DNA of 64,000 nt, from assembly GCF_026210795.1 (NCBI RefSeq), contig NC_089457.1, positions 1,550,001 through 1,614,000 of the forward strand, written 5' to 3'. Within the stretch, counting starts at the first letter, position 1, and each line of letters starts with the position of its first letter. Position numbers and translations under genes: made by a program. Shown piece after piece: positions 1 to 11,439 of this stretch. The DNA comes from Rhizophagus irregularis. Lineage: Eukaryota > Glomeromycota > Glomeromycetes > Glomerales > Glomeraceae. The notes under the pieces were generated by a model, which was not told where the DNA came from, searched no databases, and saw only the letters and a list, made by a program, of their open reading frames with translations.

Positions 1-2563
1 AAATTCCGATATTTTTATTATTTGAAATTATATGTCATTTCATCAAAATAAAGTTTGAAAAAGATACTAATTTCAGCGAATATGAAATTTTCTATTGACT
101 GGATTTACCGCTAAATAGACGTTTGAACTTCTCCTGCCTGAAATTCAGTATTTTGTTGGTATAAATCGGCCAAGAATATGATGAACTGGAATAATACAGT
201 CACGGGATTCTGGGTAAAACTCAGTACCTCATAATTCAACATTGCATATTTCGTCATCTCTAACTCTGAAATGATACCGAATATTTGATGATTCTGCAGG
301 TTTATACCAGCGAATAAATGCTAGATTATGTTCAGATAACCCATCTGGCAAATTAACGGCATGTGTAAAAAAGTATTGGACTTGTCCAGGATAGCAATCG
401 ATATCACCACTTTCTGTCATAAATTTTGCTAAGATAAATAAGCTTTTTACATGACGTGATGATATCGAAGAGCCAAATATTTCAGAACCAATTCGGCACC
501 TTCCAAATTGATTCATTTTAACTTGAACTATTATCGAATCTTCTGCACCCTCTCCAAACGGTTTCCGAAATTCCATCATTTCGTAGCTCGCTATGTAGTA
601 TTCAACTATTAAGTCAAGCATATTACTTGACATTACAATATCGTTAAATACTGGTCTGAGCATTTTGCCCAGAAATGCTTCTTTTCCTGTGATGGTTGAT
701 TTATGAATGTTTCTTGAAGTCAACCAAAATCGCCTCATTTCATCAGCAGAAAATTGGTCGGCTTCTGATAGAGAGCCAACAGATGGTCTATTACTAATCA
801 AATCTAGGCCCTTTCGATTCCACGGAATTAATGATATTACTGATTTGATTATCAAACATCAGGCGGTGCATAATTTCTGGTTCAATTTTCCTTCTGCTAT
901 TCAGAAAAGAGCCTAAATTTATTTTAAACAAAAGTTGATAAAAATGCATTATTTTAGAAAGTAACAAGAATATTTAAAATATTATACCTAGCATGCCATT
1001 CATGCGCTCAAAGGAAAAATACCAGAATGTATATAAAGGTCCATAGTCGAGTGAGCATTCACATAAGTGAAGTGATAAATGTAAATTCGGTGTGATTTTA
1101 TCACGACCGTAATTTTCTTCTATCAACTTCACTAGGTTAATTAGCCTCTGATGCGCCTCTTTCATGAAATCGACTTCTACAATTCGACTTACTGAAATTG
1201 AACAAATTCTCACAAAATTCACGAGAATCTTCTGGTCATTCTCAGAAAGATGTTTCCAGAGAGAGACCGTTGCATATATTGTAAAAAATATTCGCCATTG
1301 ATCCGCAGTAAAATTTGAAAATACATCTCCACAATCGACTTTTCCCGGGATTCGACCCAAGTCAGCTGGAACTTTAAATTCATCCATTTTTTTCTGAACT
1401 GTTTTCAAAATATGTGTTGTTAATACGCCATTTTCGATCCAAAGTCTTCTTACAATCCATTTTGCGATGCCCAGAAACAAGCAGTGCATTGGGTCGATTG
1501 TAATGAACCGAATTGGATCGAAATATGGTAGACGCAATAATTCAGACCATCTAACTCCAGTTTGCTTTACAAATCGTTTTCTTGCTGCGTCTGAATTACA
1601 GCGTCTCCATCCTATAGCATCTTGACGATGTTGAGCTGAATCACGGCAAGTAAACCATTCGTCCATTTCATTTATCCCAGCGAAATTATGCTGCCAATTT
1701 TCATAATTCGCCTTCTTTTCGCATCTATGACACGACACCAAAGCGGAAATATGTCCGCAAATTTTTCTTGCAGCCGGTATGTCACATGAAACAAGAATCA
1801 GAGCTGCGCGAATTCTTTTCCCTTCGACATTCATACGTTTGATTTAATGTCACTCCTTCCCAAAGTAACTTCAACTCATCAATGATTGGCGCCAGTATAG
1901 TGATTAATCTTATGTAAACTTACTTCATCTGGGCTGGGTAATAAGCCAAGAATCAAGATATTATTGCGTCGAATCTGACATCCCTCGGAAGGTTACCGAT
2001 TGCAGCGTATATTACTCCGGTGCTGTGGATTGTGCCGTCGAAGGGTTGAAACCAATCCAAATTCAAAATCAATCTGAGGTGCAAATCAGCAACATCAGAT
2101 CGGAAAAAATTATTCGAACTTTCATTTGTCGTTTCTTTAAAAGTTTTCCAAACTTCACCATCGTATATATCAGTTAGGATATTATCGAAAGTTGGACAAT
2201 TTATCCAATGCCTTAGAGAATTTTCAAAGTTAGGTTGACGATACATTGCTTCCAATTGCTGCTTAATACTCACAAACGGAAATAATAATTCAGGTTTGAT
2301 TGAAATTTAGTTATTTAACAATGTTGTTTTCTGTGCCAAAGGTGTTTGGCACAACCTTAATCTTCTAGTTGTCGAATTAGAAAATTCGACATGGCAACAC
2401 TTCATGATGGCAGGTTGCTCATTTTGGAGAAAACTTTTTATTTCCTGTTTGTTGTATAATTTGTGGCATTTGGAACACGCCACAAAACTATGAAACCGAT
2501 CTTCAAGATTAAGGGCTTTTCTTGCTAGATATAAAGTGTCAGGAAATGTGTCAAAATCAGGAC

Positions 2564-2785
2564 TAAGGTTGCTTGCCGAAACCTTCTTAATAACTGCCGA
2601 AACCTATACGGAAAATGCCGAAACTATATTAAATCATATTAAAAATCCTGCCGAAACTTTGCCGAAATGCCAAAACCCCCATTTGCCGAAACTGCCGAAA
2701 CCCTGCCGAAACTATAGTAAACATATAGTAAAATCTTGCCAAAATTTATCGCAGGATTTTGGAGAGGTTTTGGCAAGCAACCTTA
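2564..2785. mobile_element. 222-bp hAT-type MITE inside transposase A
   Basis: Terminal inverted repeats begin TAAGGTTGCTTGCC and match over about 20 bp with one mismatch. The 8-bp target duplication ATCAGGAC lies at 2556-2563 and 2786-2793. The interior is made of repeated TGCCGAAAC motifs. An 8-bp duplication and TA-rich inverted ends suggest hAT. The transposase reading frame resumes on the far side, which confirms an insertion. Confidence 0.85.
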
Positions 2786-3155
2786 ATCAGGACTACCAAT
2801 TTCTGTTAGAATAAGCTTCAAGAATTTTATCAATGATTCTGTAGCTGTTTCTGGTAAGTTAAACCTGGTTCAGAAGCTCATGATCCATAATAATATCCAT
2901 AAGAACTGATTATTTATTGATTGTTTAGTATCAGAATCTTGAAATAGTTCGAAAGGTGGACATGAATAATCTTCAAAAATTTCGTGGTATTCGTCATCAT
3001 TGGATGGTTCATTATCGGATGATTCATTTCTATCATCGATATTTGCATCTTCCTTCGTAGTATATTCAGAAGATTCAGAAGATTTATTATCTACTATATC
3101 TCCTAATTCAGCAATTATAACCGGTCGAACATATTTTCTTGATCGTTGTCTACTA

Positions 3156-3460
3156 GGCAATTCAGCTTCTGATTCTCTCATTCGTGGTTCATCTGATATT
3201 GAGGCACTTTCGTATGGTTCGTCACTAGGCAATTCAGCTTCCGATTTTCTCATTCGTGGTTCATCTGATATTGAGGCACTTTCGTATGGTTCGTCACTAG
3301 GCAATTCAGCTTCCGATTCTCTCATTCGTGGTTCATCTGATATTGAGACACTTTCGTATGGTTCGTCACTAGGCAATTCAGCTTCCTATTCTCTCATTCG
3401 TGGTTCATCTGATATTGAGGCACTTTCGTATGGTTCGTCACTAGGCAATTCAGCTTCATC
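3156..3460 (-). repeat. 72-bp coding tandem repeat in transposase A
   Basis: Units start at 3156, 3228, 3300, 3372 and 3444 with exact 72-bp spacing. Each encodes 24 acidic residues built on DEPYESASISDEPRMRE. The period keeps the reading frame. One unit carries a TCG to TAG change that makes an in-frame stop. Its role is unknown; it is a disordered, charged linker between the N-terminal Cys motif and the core. Confidence 0.9.
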
Positions 3461-3745
3461 AGTTAGATGTACTTCTGTTCTTTCTGAATCATCATCCTTT
3501 GAATCTTGGTTAATTTCATGGATAGTTTTCGTACGAGGATCTACTAATCGTCCATTACATTCAGAACAATTACATGCAACTAATTTTCCAATACGTGATG
3601 ATGTAGGATAAGATTGATTTGAAGATTCTTCGTCAATTATATTTGACACTGATCTGGTTTTTTGTATATGTGATGAAGGTATGGCATGAGGTCTAGAATC
3701 TGATTCTTCATTGAGTATACTTGATAATGATCTTTTTCTCGTCAT

Positions 3746-4318
3746 TTTTGTGAACGTTTTTCGAAATAAAGTTAATTGTTAATAATATATCAATAATATC
3801 AATATAATTCGTTTAAAATACTTAAATTAGAATAAAATCATCAACTGCGTCGATGTAATACTAAATTTATTAAAATCATCAATCTACACTTAAATTATAA
3901 ATATAAATCATTCGATTAATAATATTGATAATAAAATAGACTATTCGATCGATCAGTATGATGGCGAAAGTTTCTTAAAGTTTAATTTTTTAAACAACTT
4001 CATTTTTTTTCACCAACCTTTTTCTTTTTAGAGTTTAATCTTTTTAGAGTTTAATTGTCGATATAATACTTAAATTATATTAAATTTATTAAAATCATCA
4101 ACTATCACTTAAATTATAAATATTACATGATGTCGATTTGCGTTCAAATCGTTCGATTAATAATATTAATAATAAAATAGACTATTCGATCAGTATGATG
4201 GCGAAAGTTTCTTAAAGTTTAATTTTTTAAATAAAACTTCATTTTTTCTCACCAACCTTTTCTTTTTAGAGTTTTAACGTTTAATACTCTTCGCAACCAA
4301 AAAAAAAATAAAAAAATA
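3746..4318. promoter_or_regulatory. Divergent intergenic region of element A
   Basis: This 573-bp AT-rich region lies between the two divergent start codons. It contains a directly duplicated module (about 3900-4050 and 4140-4275) with the string CAGTATGATGGCGAAAG followed by a T-rich stretch ending TTTTTAGAGTTTAA. Element Y keeps the same duplicated module at 44760-45080, so it is an ancestral part of the element. A bidirectional promoter is inferred from position only. Confidence 0.5.
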
Positions 4319-6316
4319 ATGAGCCAAAATTCGCAACCAAAAAAAATAATGATCCAAAATAGAAAAAATAAAAATACTGAAAAATGTTTGGCTAGTGATA
4401 ATCGAAATAAAACGATTACTAACATCAATAAAAGTTCATCCAATATCCAACAAGCTGTTGAAAGGACTGCCACCCCAATTCATGAGTGAGCTCAAACTAC
4501 TAACATCAATAAAAGTTCGTCCAATATCCAACAAGCTGTTGAAGGAACTGCCACCCCAATTTATGAGCGAGCTCAAACTACTAACATCAATAAAAATTCG
4601 TCCAATACTCAACAACCATCTGCTGCGCCAAGTCATGAACGAGCTCAAAGTGTAAAAGAGAGATATAAAAATCTTCGGCTTCCGGATTCGTCTAATACTC
4701 AACCACCATCTACTGCGCCAAGTCATGAACGAGTCCAAAGTGCAAAAGAGAGATATAAAATCTTCGGCTTCCGGTCAGATATCAAACTAATGAACCTACC
4801 CGCGATGATGATGATGCATTAACAGGTCTGTATCGTGTATATATCATCAGTTAGATTTAGTATTTTTTTTTTTGTTGATTTTACATTTTTATACAGAGAA
4901 TCAGAGGTTATCTCAAGAAGTATCTGATTTGCGTGCGAAGTGTTTACAGTTAGAACGACGAAATAATGAATTAACCAAACATACAGCTGTCGTTGCCACT
5001 GAAATAGCTCGCTTACGAGAAGATAACGAATTTCTTGCTGGTGTTAACGCAGAATTCAGTTCTGAAAATGACGACTTGAAAGAAGAGGTTAACGAATTAA
5101 AAACAAAACTCGAACAATACCAGATACGATCATCATCTGAAAGCCTTGATGTTATTGATGTTCCAGAAGAACGGTTAGCAAAACGGTTCAAATCAGATGG
5201 GTCAAAAAAAGTAAAGAAGATGGTACACTACGCCGAAAATCAACCAAAAGAAGAACAAGAAGAACAACATGAAAAGGAGGCGAGGGTTTGTAATTTTATA
5301 ATTTTAGGCAGAATTGTACAGTCTTTATACTTTTATACTAATTGTTCCGATTTAAAGATTGAAATGAAAATGATCTTCAAAACTATTAAACCTAATGACA
5401 ATTTGGATGATAACGAAACGTTTAATAGTTCAAAAAATGTTGAAATTCGCAGTAGATTAATTCCCGAACTTCAAAGGGCGATGTTTCCGAATTATAAACC
5501 TTCAGTAGCACAATTGACGAACTGGTTGAGCATCCTCCATAAGTCACGAAGATCACAAACACAACTGAAAAAAAGTGGAAAAAGTGACGAGAACAGTCGC
5601 AGAGTTCACAATAACAGTCGCGTACAAAATGTAAAATTGTCGAATTTTTTCCTTTATCATCATGTTAATGATTTATGCTAATTTTCTTATATATTTATCA
5701 TTTAAGAAAAAATTGCGTCGAATTAAGGCTGCAAAGGATCTTTATAGGAAAAGTGACGAAAGAATAATTGGTTATGAAAAACGCCAATTATTAAAAATGT
5801 TGGCAAATCGATCTTACCACTCACCGGAAATCAGTGAGTTAAATGAAGAGAATCCAGATAAGATGATCGTATGCGTCTATGATTATTCTTGGCGATCACA
5901 AGAGGTTTATACTTCGATATTTATTATACTTCGATATTTATACTTTGATATTTATATTTCAATATTTATACTTCGATATATCACTCGTTCCTTTCTTTAT
6001 TTTGTATTTATTTTATTTATATTGTCTTTTTTAGCTAAAAAATTTACTTCGAAACGTCATCGACTCACATTCGGCAGATATTCAAACGGCAAAATTACAA
6101 CGACCTCGCCAGTATAATGATGAAGTTCAACACTTCGACCGAATGCACCCTGAAGATGCTCCACAATGGTCATATGTCGAGTAAGAGGATTTTATATATG
6201 ATACGGAAATCGATAGTAGAAGTGGTTTCGATGAAGATGAAGACTATGGTGAAGAAACGGAAGAGGTGTTAATCGATAGTCAAAAAAGTGCAGCCGGTGA
6301 TGATTTAGCTGAATGA
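4319..6316 (+). pseudogene. Accessory coiled-coil gene of element A
   Basis: Five exons can be placed: 4319-4825, 4897-5285, 5358-5630, 5707-5904 and 6035-6316, with introns of 71, 72, 76 and 130 bp (donors GTCTGT, GTTTGT, GTAAAA, GTTTAT; acceptors ending AG). They sum to 1649 nt, one short of 550 codons. A single lost A near 4757, seen against the Y copy, explains this. Exon 1 encodes tandem TNINKSSSNIQQ-type repeats. Exon 2 is a long leucine-rich coiled coil. Exons 3-4 hold a conserved domain with PNYKPSVAQLTNWL and RSYHSPE motifs. Exon 5 is acidic. Stops occur at 4487 (CGA to TGA) and 6182 (CAA to TAA). It is probably a DNA-binding or oligomerising transposition partner, by analogy with TnpA; the function is inferred. 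Confidence 0.75.
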
Positions 6317-6691
6317 AGTGGGACTATCGATTACATTTATTTTAAATTTTTTTTTTTCATGTATTATTCGTAAATATTTCTGATAATTAATATATAACGA
6401 TAATAAATTTAAATCGAATTTTCTATATATAATAATTTTCCGAATTTAGTATGATTTAGTTCTGATTTATGTCCGATTTAAATTTCGAAGTACATCTGAT
6501 TGACTGTCCGAATTTAGTATGATTTAGTTCTGATTTATGTCCGATTTAAGTTCTGAAGTACATCTGATTGGCAGTCAATCGGATAACAATCGGAATATAT
6601 TTTTTTTGTAAAAATCAGACATATTTCAGTCGTAATTTGACCTAAAATCGGATATCTGATTTTTAGCCGATTTGCCTTATTTCGACTAGTG
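6317..6691. mobile_element. Subterminal region and right terminus of CACTA element A
   Basis: The element ends in CGACTAGTG at 6683-6691, that is CACTAGTCG read inward. The same end, inverted, starts element Y at 29553. A block around ATGATTTAGTTCTGATTTAT occurs twice here (about 6450 and 6510) but once in Y. The matching left end of A lies outside the window, so its target duplication cannot be checked. Confidence 0.75.
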
Positions 6692-6769
6692 ACCTACATC
6701 AGCAAATTTAATCAGGTATAATAATATTACATAATAAGTTTACGATATCTATAAATTTACAGAGTATTA

Positions 6770-9250
6770 CAACGTACAGTAAATAATATACGTTAAACTT
6801 CTGGAATATTATAGCATATACTTTTGCAAGTTTTACATACCATAATCATTATTAGCATATACTTTTGCAAGTTTTACATATCGTAATCATTATGAAATAT
6901 TACACTTGAAATCTTTTACAAGTTTTATGTACTATGTACCATAATTGTTATAAAATATTACACTCAAAATCCTTTAAAAATTTATTGACCATAATCATTA
7001 TGAAATATTATGCTTAAAATTTTTTACAAGTTTTATGTACCATAATCATTATGAAGTATTACGCTTAAAATCCTTCACAAGTTTTACATACTATAATCAT
7101 TACAAAATATTATGCTTGAAATTCTTCACAAGTTTTATGTACTATAATCATTATAAAGTATTATACTCAAAATCCTTTACAAATTTTACATACCGTAATC
7201 ATTATGAAATATTATGCTTAAAATTCTTTACAAGTTTTATGTATAGTATTCTGAACGGATCAAATCAGATCAGATTTAAGATGAATCCGATCCGATCCGA
7301 ATTCGGATCAAAAAAAATTGGATTTGATCCGATCTGAATTCGGATCAAAAATAATTGGATCTGATCCGATCCGAATCCGAAATGAACTTGATTCGATTCG
7401 GTCTGAATCCAATTCAGATAAAACTGATCCGATCTGAATCTGATCTGAATCAGAAATTAAAAAAACGTTTTGCAACGTTTTTTTAAAGATTTATTTAATA
7501 AAAACCGTTGTGAAATGGTTTATATAACTAAAGAAAACCATTTCACAACGGTTTTTTAACGATTTTAATAAAAACAGTTGCGAAATGGTTTATTTAACTA
7601 AAAAACCATTTCGCAACAGTTTTTAAGTTGTTTTATTATAAACCGTTGCAAAACGGTTTATTTAACCAAAAAAACCATTTCGCAACGGTTTTTTAAGTTG
7701 TTTTGTTATAAACCGTTGTGAAATGGTTTATTTAACCAAAAAAAACTGTTTCGCAACAGTTTTTTAAGTTGTTTTGTTATAAACCGTTGCGAAACGGTTT
7801 ATTTAACCAAAAAAAACCGTTTTGCAACAGTTTTTTAAGTTGGTTTGTTATAAACCGTTGCGAAACGGTTTATTTAACCAAAAAAACCGTTTTGCAACAG
7901 TTTTTTAAGTTGTTTTATTATAAACTGTTGCGAAATAGTTTATTTAACCAAAAAAAACCGTTTCGCAACAGTTTTCTAAGTTGTTTTATTAAAAACCATT
8001 GCAAAACGGTTTATTTGACCAAAAAAACCGTTTCGCAACAGTTTTTTAAGTTGTTTTATTATAAACCGTCGCGAAATGGTTTATTTAACCAAAAACAAAC
8101 CATTTCGCAACGGTTTTCTAAATTCTTTTATTATAAACCGTTGCGAAACGGTTTATTTAACCAAAAAAACCATTTCACAACAGTTTTTTAAGTTATTTTG
8201 TTATAAACCGTTGCGAAACGGTTTATTTAACCAAAAAAACCATTTCGCAACAGTTTTTTAAGTTGTTTTATTAAAAACCGTTGCAAAACGGTTTATTTAA
8301 CCAAAAAACCATTTCGCAACAGTTTTCTAAATTCTTTTATTATAAACCGTTGCGAAACGGTTTATTTAACCAAAAACAAACCGTTTCGCAACGGTTTTCT
8401 AAATTCTTTTATTATAAACCGTTGTGAAATGGTTTATTTAACCAAAAAAAACCGTTTCGCAATAGTTTTCTAAATTCTTTTATTATAAACCATTGCGAAA
8501 TGGTTTATTTAACTAAAAAAACTGTTTTGCAACAGTTTTTTAAGTTGTTTAATTATAAACTATTGCGAAACGGTTTATTTAACTAAAAAAAACTGTTTCG
8601 CAACAGTTTTTTAAATTGTTTTATTATAAACCGTTGCAAAACGGTTTATTTTAGCTAAAAAAAACCGTTTCGCAACAGTTTTTAATTGTCTTAATAAAAA
8701 ATGTTGTGCGAAACATTTTTATTTTCTAAGATTCGGATCCGATCCAGATCTGATCCAAATCCATTTGAATCTAATTCGATCTGATCCGATTTGAGTGAAT
8801 AGCTGATCCGATCCGATTCGATCCGAAACAGATCAAATTTTTTTGATTCGGATCGGATCACAGATCATAAAAAATCTGATCTGATCTGATCCGTTTCGGA
8901 TCAGATCCGCGAATACGAATCAGATCAGATTTTTTTCGGAACACTATTTATGTACCATAATTATTATAAAATATTATACTTGAAATCCTTTGCAAGTTTT
9001 ACATACTGTAATCGTTATGAAGTATTACATTTAAAATCCTTTACAAGTTTTATATACTATAATAGTTATGAAATATTATGCTTAAAATTCTTCACAAGTT
9101 TTACGTATCATAATCATTATGAAGTATTACACTTGAAATCCTTCACAAGTTTTACATACCATAATTATTACAAAGTATTACACTCACAAGTTTTATGTAT
9201 CGTAATCATTATGAAGTATTATGCTTAAAATCTTTCGCAAGTTTTACATA
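6770..9250. repeat. About 50-bp minisatellite, split by a hAT-type element
   Basis: Tandem units with the core CATAATCATTATGAAATAT, followed by ACTTAAAATC and ending CAAGTTTTATGTA, run from about 6770 to 7243 and resume from 8947 to 9250. The break is the insertion at 7244-8946. The reading frames through this array come from the repeat and are not a gene. Confidence 0.8.
7244..8946. mobile_element. 1.7-kb non-autonomous hAT-type element with palindromic repeats
   Basis: Ends are TAGTATTCTGAAC and GTTCCGAA...CACTA inverted (shared core TAGTnTTCnGAA). The 8-bp target duplication TTTATGTA lies at 7236-7243 and 8947-8954. Flanking arms carry many GATCCGATC/GATCAGATC motifs. The centre (about 7450-8700) is an array of roughly 75-bp units, each holding the palindrome AACCGTTGCGAAACGGTT and a near-inverse. 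There is no transposase gene. Confidence 0.8.
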
Positions 9251-9254
9251 AATG

Positions 9255-9553
9255 CTACGAATGAGTCAAATCGAGTCAAGTTATATGTAAATTTGATTCA
9301 ACTCATATTAAATCGAGTTGAGTCACGATTCAAGTTAAGTTAGCCAGTCAAATTGAATTAAGCCAAATTGAGTTAAATTACGTGATTTACTTTTGATTGG
9401 TTATGCCAATCATTTTCTTTTTTGATGATAGCATTTCATAAAATTCCATTTTTGTAAATTTCAAAAAAAAAATTCTGCCTCAAATTTTATGTAACATAAC
9501 TTTCAAAAAAGGAAATTTCATAATTTTGACTGAAATTATAAGTTAATTTGACT
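9255..9553. other. No gene seen; AT-rich spacer
   Basis: The first 140 bp repeat the motif GAGTCAAATCGAGTCAAG in degenerate form. The rest is simple AT-rich sequence. No open frame or structured repeat is supported. Confidence 0.4.
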
Positions 9554-9854
9554 AAGATCCCGGATATCTAATATAAAGGTCATAATGGACTTTTCCAAAA
9601 ACAAAAAACATTTTCTTTGCTGAAACTCAAAAAATCGTTTTTTGTAAATATCTCAGCATCCAGTAATTCAATTTTAATGAACTTTTTTTATTTTGTAGCC
9701 CTCATTTAGCTCTACAATTTAAAAAAAAGTTCATCAAAATTGGACCACTGGATGTCGAGATATTTACAAAAAATGATTTTTTGAGCCCCCTGAAAAATGG
9801 GTCAATCTGCCGAAAGTGTGACTTATGACCTGTTTTGGAGATATCCGGGGTCCT
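9554..9854. mobile_element. 300-bp MITE, family 'ACCCCGG', copy 1
   Basis: Inverted ends read AAGATCCCGGATATCT and AGATATCCGGGGTCCT. The target duplication ATTTGACT (8 bp) flanks at 9546-9553 and 9855-9862. Two other copies (17490-23024, interrupted; 45104-45400) share the whole interior, including the strings TTTGTAAATATCTC and TGAGGGCTACAAAATAAA. Confidence 0.9.
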
Positions 9855-9984
9855 ATTTGACTTAATTCGATTTGACTTGATTTTATTAAATTATTATTAA
9901 TCCTAGTAGAAATGTGTATACTTATTTTATACTTATTTTACACTTATTTTATATTAAAATTTCTATATATTATAAGATTAATTT

Positions 9985-10790
9985 AATACAGTCAACTTTC
10001 TTTATAATCACACATTTGGGATAGTCCATATCTAGTGATTATTTTACAAGTGTTTTGTAAGTTTAGTGGCCACTACTTTCCGCACCCTCTATTGAAAGCT
10101 ATGGAGGTAGGTTGTTCATTGCATCATCCTCACTAAGCCATGATGTAACCATCCCCGCCACCTTTTAACAGGGACAATTCAACACCACAACCGAAACGCA
10201 AGGACTTATTCCAGGGACCCGAAGGCCTTCGAATCTGCTGAACACCACCCTACTCGTCCTTTAATCCGTTGCATGATACTTGTAATGGTTACTATTATAA
10301 ACCCCTCACCACTACTACTGTCACGGAGGACTTTCGTCAGATAACCTTCAAACATCTAGACCCCTTTCATACCACCATATTAGGTACCAGGTCTCACTCA
10401 AAGACCACTACAGCCCACGATTACCTACCACCGATAGTACAGTTGTAATCCCCAAGTGGTATACTTTGTAGTGACCACCTGGACAGTAAGCTTGTCAGCA
10501 AAGCACCTGAGATCATCCCCATGGTATCAACCACCAGGAATCACCAACCAGGGCCCATCAGAGAAGGGAATCGAACCCAATCACCAAGCTATCTGTCTGT
10601 GCACGAACACCTTGGGTGGTCTGTGACCTAACAGAAGGTCAAACTACCACTAAGACATTGCACCCTCAGCTTTACCATCTAGGACGACCATCTAGCCATT
10701 ACTGACCCCAAGTGGTATCGTAGAGTGACCAATATCTAGTGATTATAAAAAGATGTAATTATATAAAAAATTTCTTATATTTGTATATCA
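9985..10790. other. Remnant of an older inverted-end element hosting the SINE candidate
   Basis: The sequence starting CAGTCAACTTTCTTTATAATC at 9985 resembles the ends of the small element at 33192-33389 (CAGTCAGATCTTTATATAG). The sequence continues after the SINE candidate as GATTATAAAAAGATGTAATT. The opposite end was not found. Confidence 0.3.
10043..10731 (-). mobile_element. Candidate tRNA-derived SINE
   Basis: This 689-bp block is flanked by a perfect 15-bp direct repeat (ATATCTAGTGATTAT at 10028-10042 and 10732-10746) and is clearly more GC-rich than its surroundings. On the minus strand it has a good RNA polymerase III B box (GGTTCGATTCC, 10567-10577). About 80 bp upstream is an A-box-like TGTCTTAGTGG (10647-10657). 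The long direct repeat suggests target-primed insertion. The A-B spacing is wider than in a normal tRNA and there is no A-tail, so the SINE call is a hypothesis. Confidence 0.5.
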
Positions 10791-10858
10791 TAATTCTGGC
10801 CAAAAATTAACATAATTTTGGTTAAAATTATACTTAAAACTTTATTGTATCATAACTC

Positions 10859-11225
10859 CACCAATATTAATCATAAAGAGATAATCTTACTGCCATTCAA
10901 TTCGTCTTAATGAGATAGTTCTAATGGTATAAAATACATCAAAATCCAATCACTAGATTAATTTCCAAAATTAAAAAATATTAATGGTTTTTGTATAATA
11001 ACTCTGCCAATATTGATCCTAAGAAGACGATCTTACTACTATTCAATTCGTCTTGATGAGATAAATCTAATTGTATAAGATACATCAAAATCCAATCACT
11101 AGATCAATTTCCAAAATTAAAAAATATTAAATAGTTTTTAAGCAATAATTCCGTCAATATTGATCACAGAGAGATAAGCTTATAACCATTCGATTCGCCT
11201 TGATGAGGCGATTCTAATGAGCTAT
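10859..11225. repeat. Three tandem units of about 140-147 bp
   Basis: Units begin near 10859, 11006 and 11145 and share the strings CAATATTGATC, GATGAGAT and ATCAAAATCCAATCACTAG. They are diverged from each other. No coding potential is seen. Confidence 0.65.
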
Positions 11226-11229
11226 TAAT

Positions 11230-11400
11230 CTGATATTTAAAAAACACTGCAATCACATGGGCGTTATGTTTAGATACCCACATAAATAACTATTTACAAA
11301 TTGTGTAACCGCAGTGTGTGACACACATAACGCAATAACATCGATCTTAATAGTAATAATAAAGGCAGTTACGCGGTTTTAAATTAACTTTATTACCTTT
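11230..11400. repeat. Inverted relative of 29440-29552
   Basis: The stretch with ACTGCAATCAC, then CACATAAATAAC, then CGCAGTGT matches, in inverse orientation, the stretch at about 29455-29550. Both lie next to T-rich arrays, so they are probably edges of two copies of one unnamed repeat family. Confidence 0.5.
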
Positions 11401-11439
11401 CCCTTTCTTCAACAACGAAAAAAAAGAAGTAAAAAAAAG

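Larger units (their letters stand above)
73..3745 (-). pseudogene. CACTA/Plavaka-like transposase, element A (broken)
   Basis: This is a cut-and-paste transposase of the Tnp2/Plavaka branch of CACTA elements. From the N-terminus: a CxCxxC motif (CNCSECNGR), an acidic part with five 24-residue repeats, an ILLWIM segment, a Cys motif (CSKCHKLY ... CCHVEF), then the catalytic core with LNLDWFQPFDG, CHRCEKKANYENW, TIDPMHCLFLGIAKW and the FERMNGM segment that should hold the acidic residue. The C-terminus reaches RKFHIR and a stop at 73-75. The ATG at 3745 faces the accessory gene 573 bp away. It is broken by in-frame stops near 3384, 2870 and 229, by a TAA near 2310, by frameshifts near 1830-1950, and by a 222-bp MITE at 2564-2785. 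The Asp of DWFQPF, the Asp of DPMH and the Glu of FERMNG as a DDE triad is inferred from family knowledge. Family call is secure; subfamily less so. Confidence 0.85.

Noticed and set aside
2536-2814. 92-codon frame on the plus strand
   Set aside because: It is the translation of the MITE at 2564-2785 and its flanks.
3000-3611. 203-codon plus-strand frame
   Set aside because: Opposite-strand shadow of the 72-bp coding repeat of transposase A, which has the homologues.
7035-9228. Several open frames of 60-140 codons through the minisatellite and palindrome array
   Set aside because: They follow the repeat period, have no ATG context or family motif, and the same protein pattern recurs because the DNA repeats.
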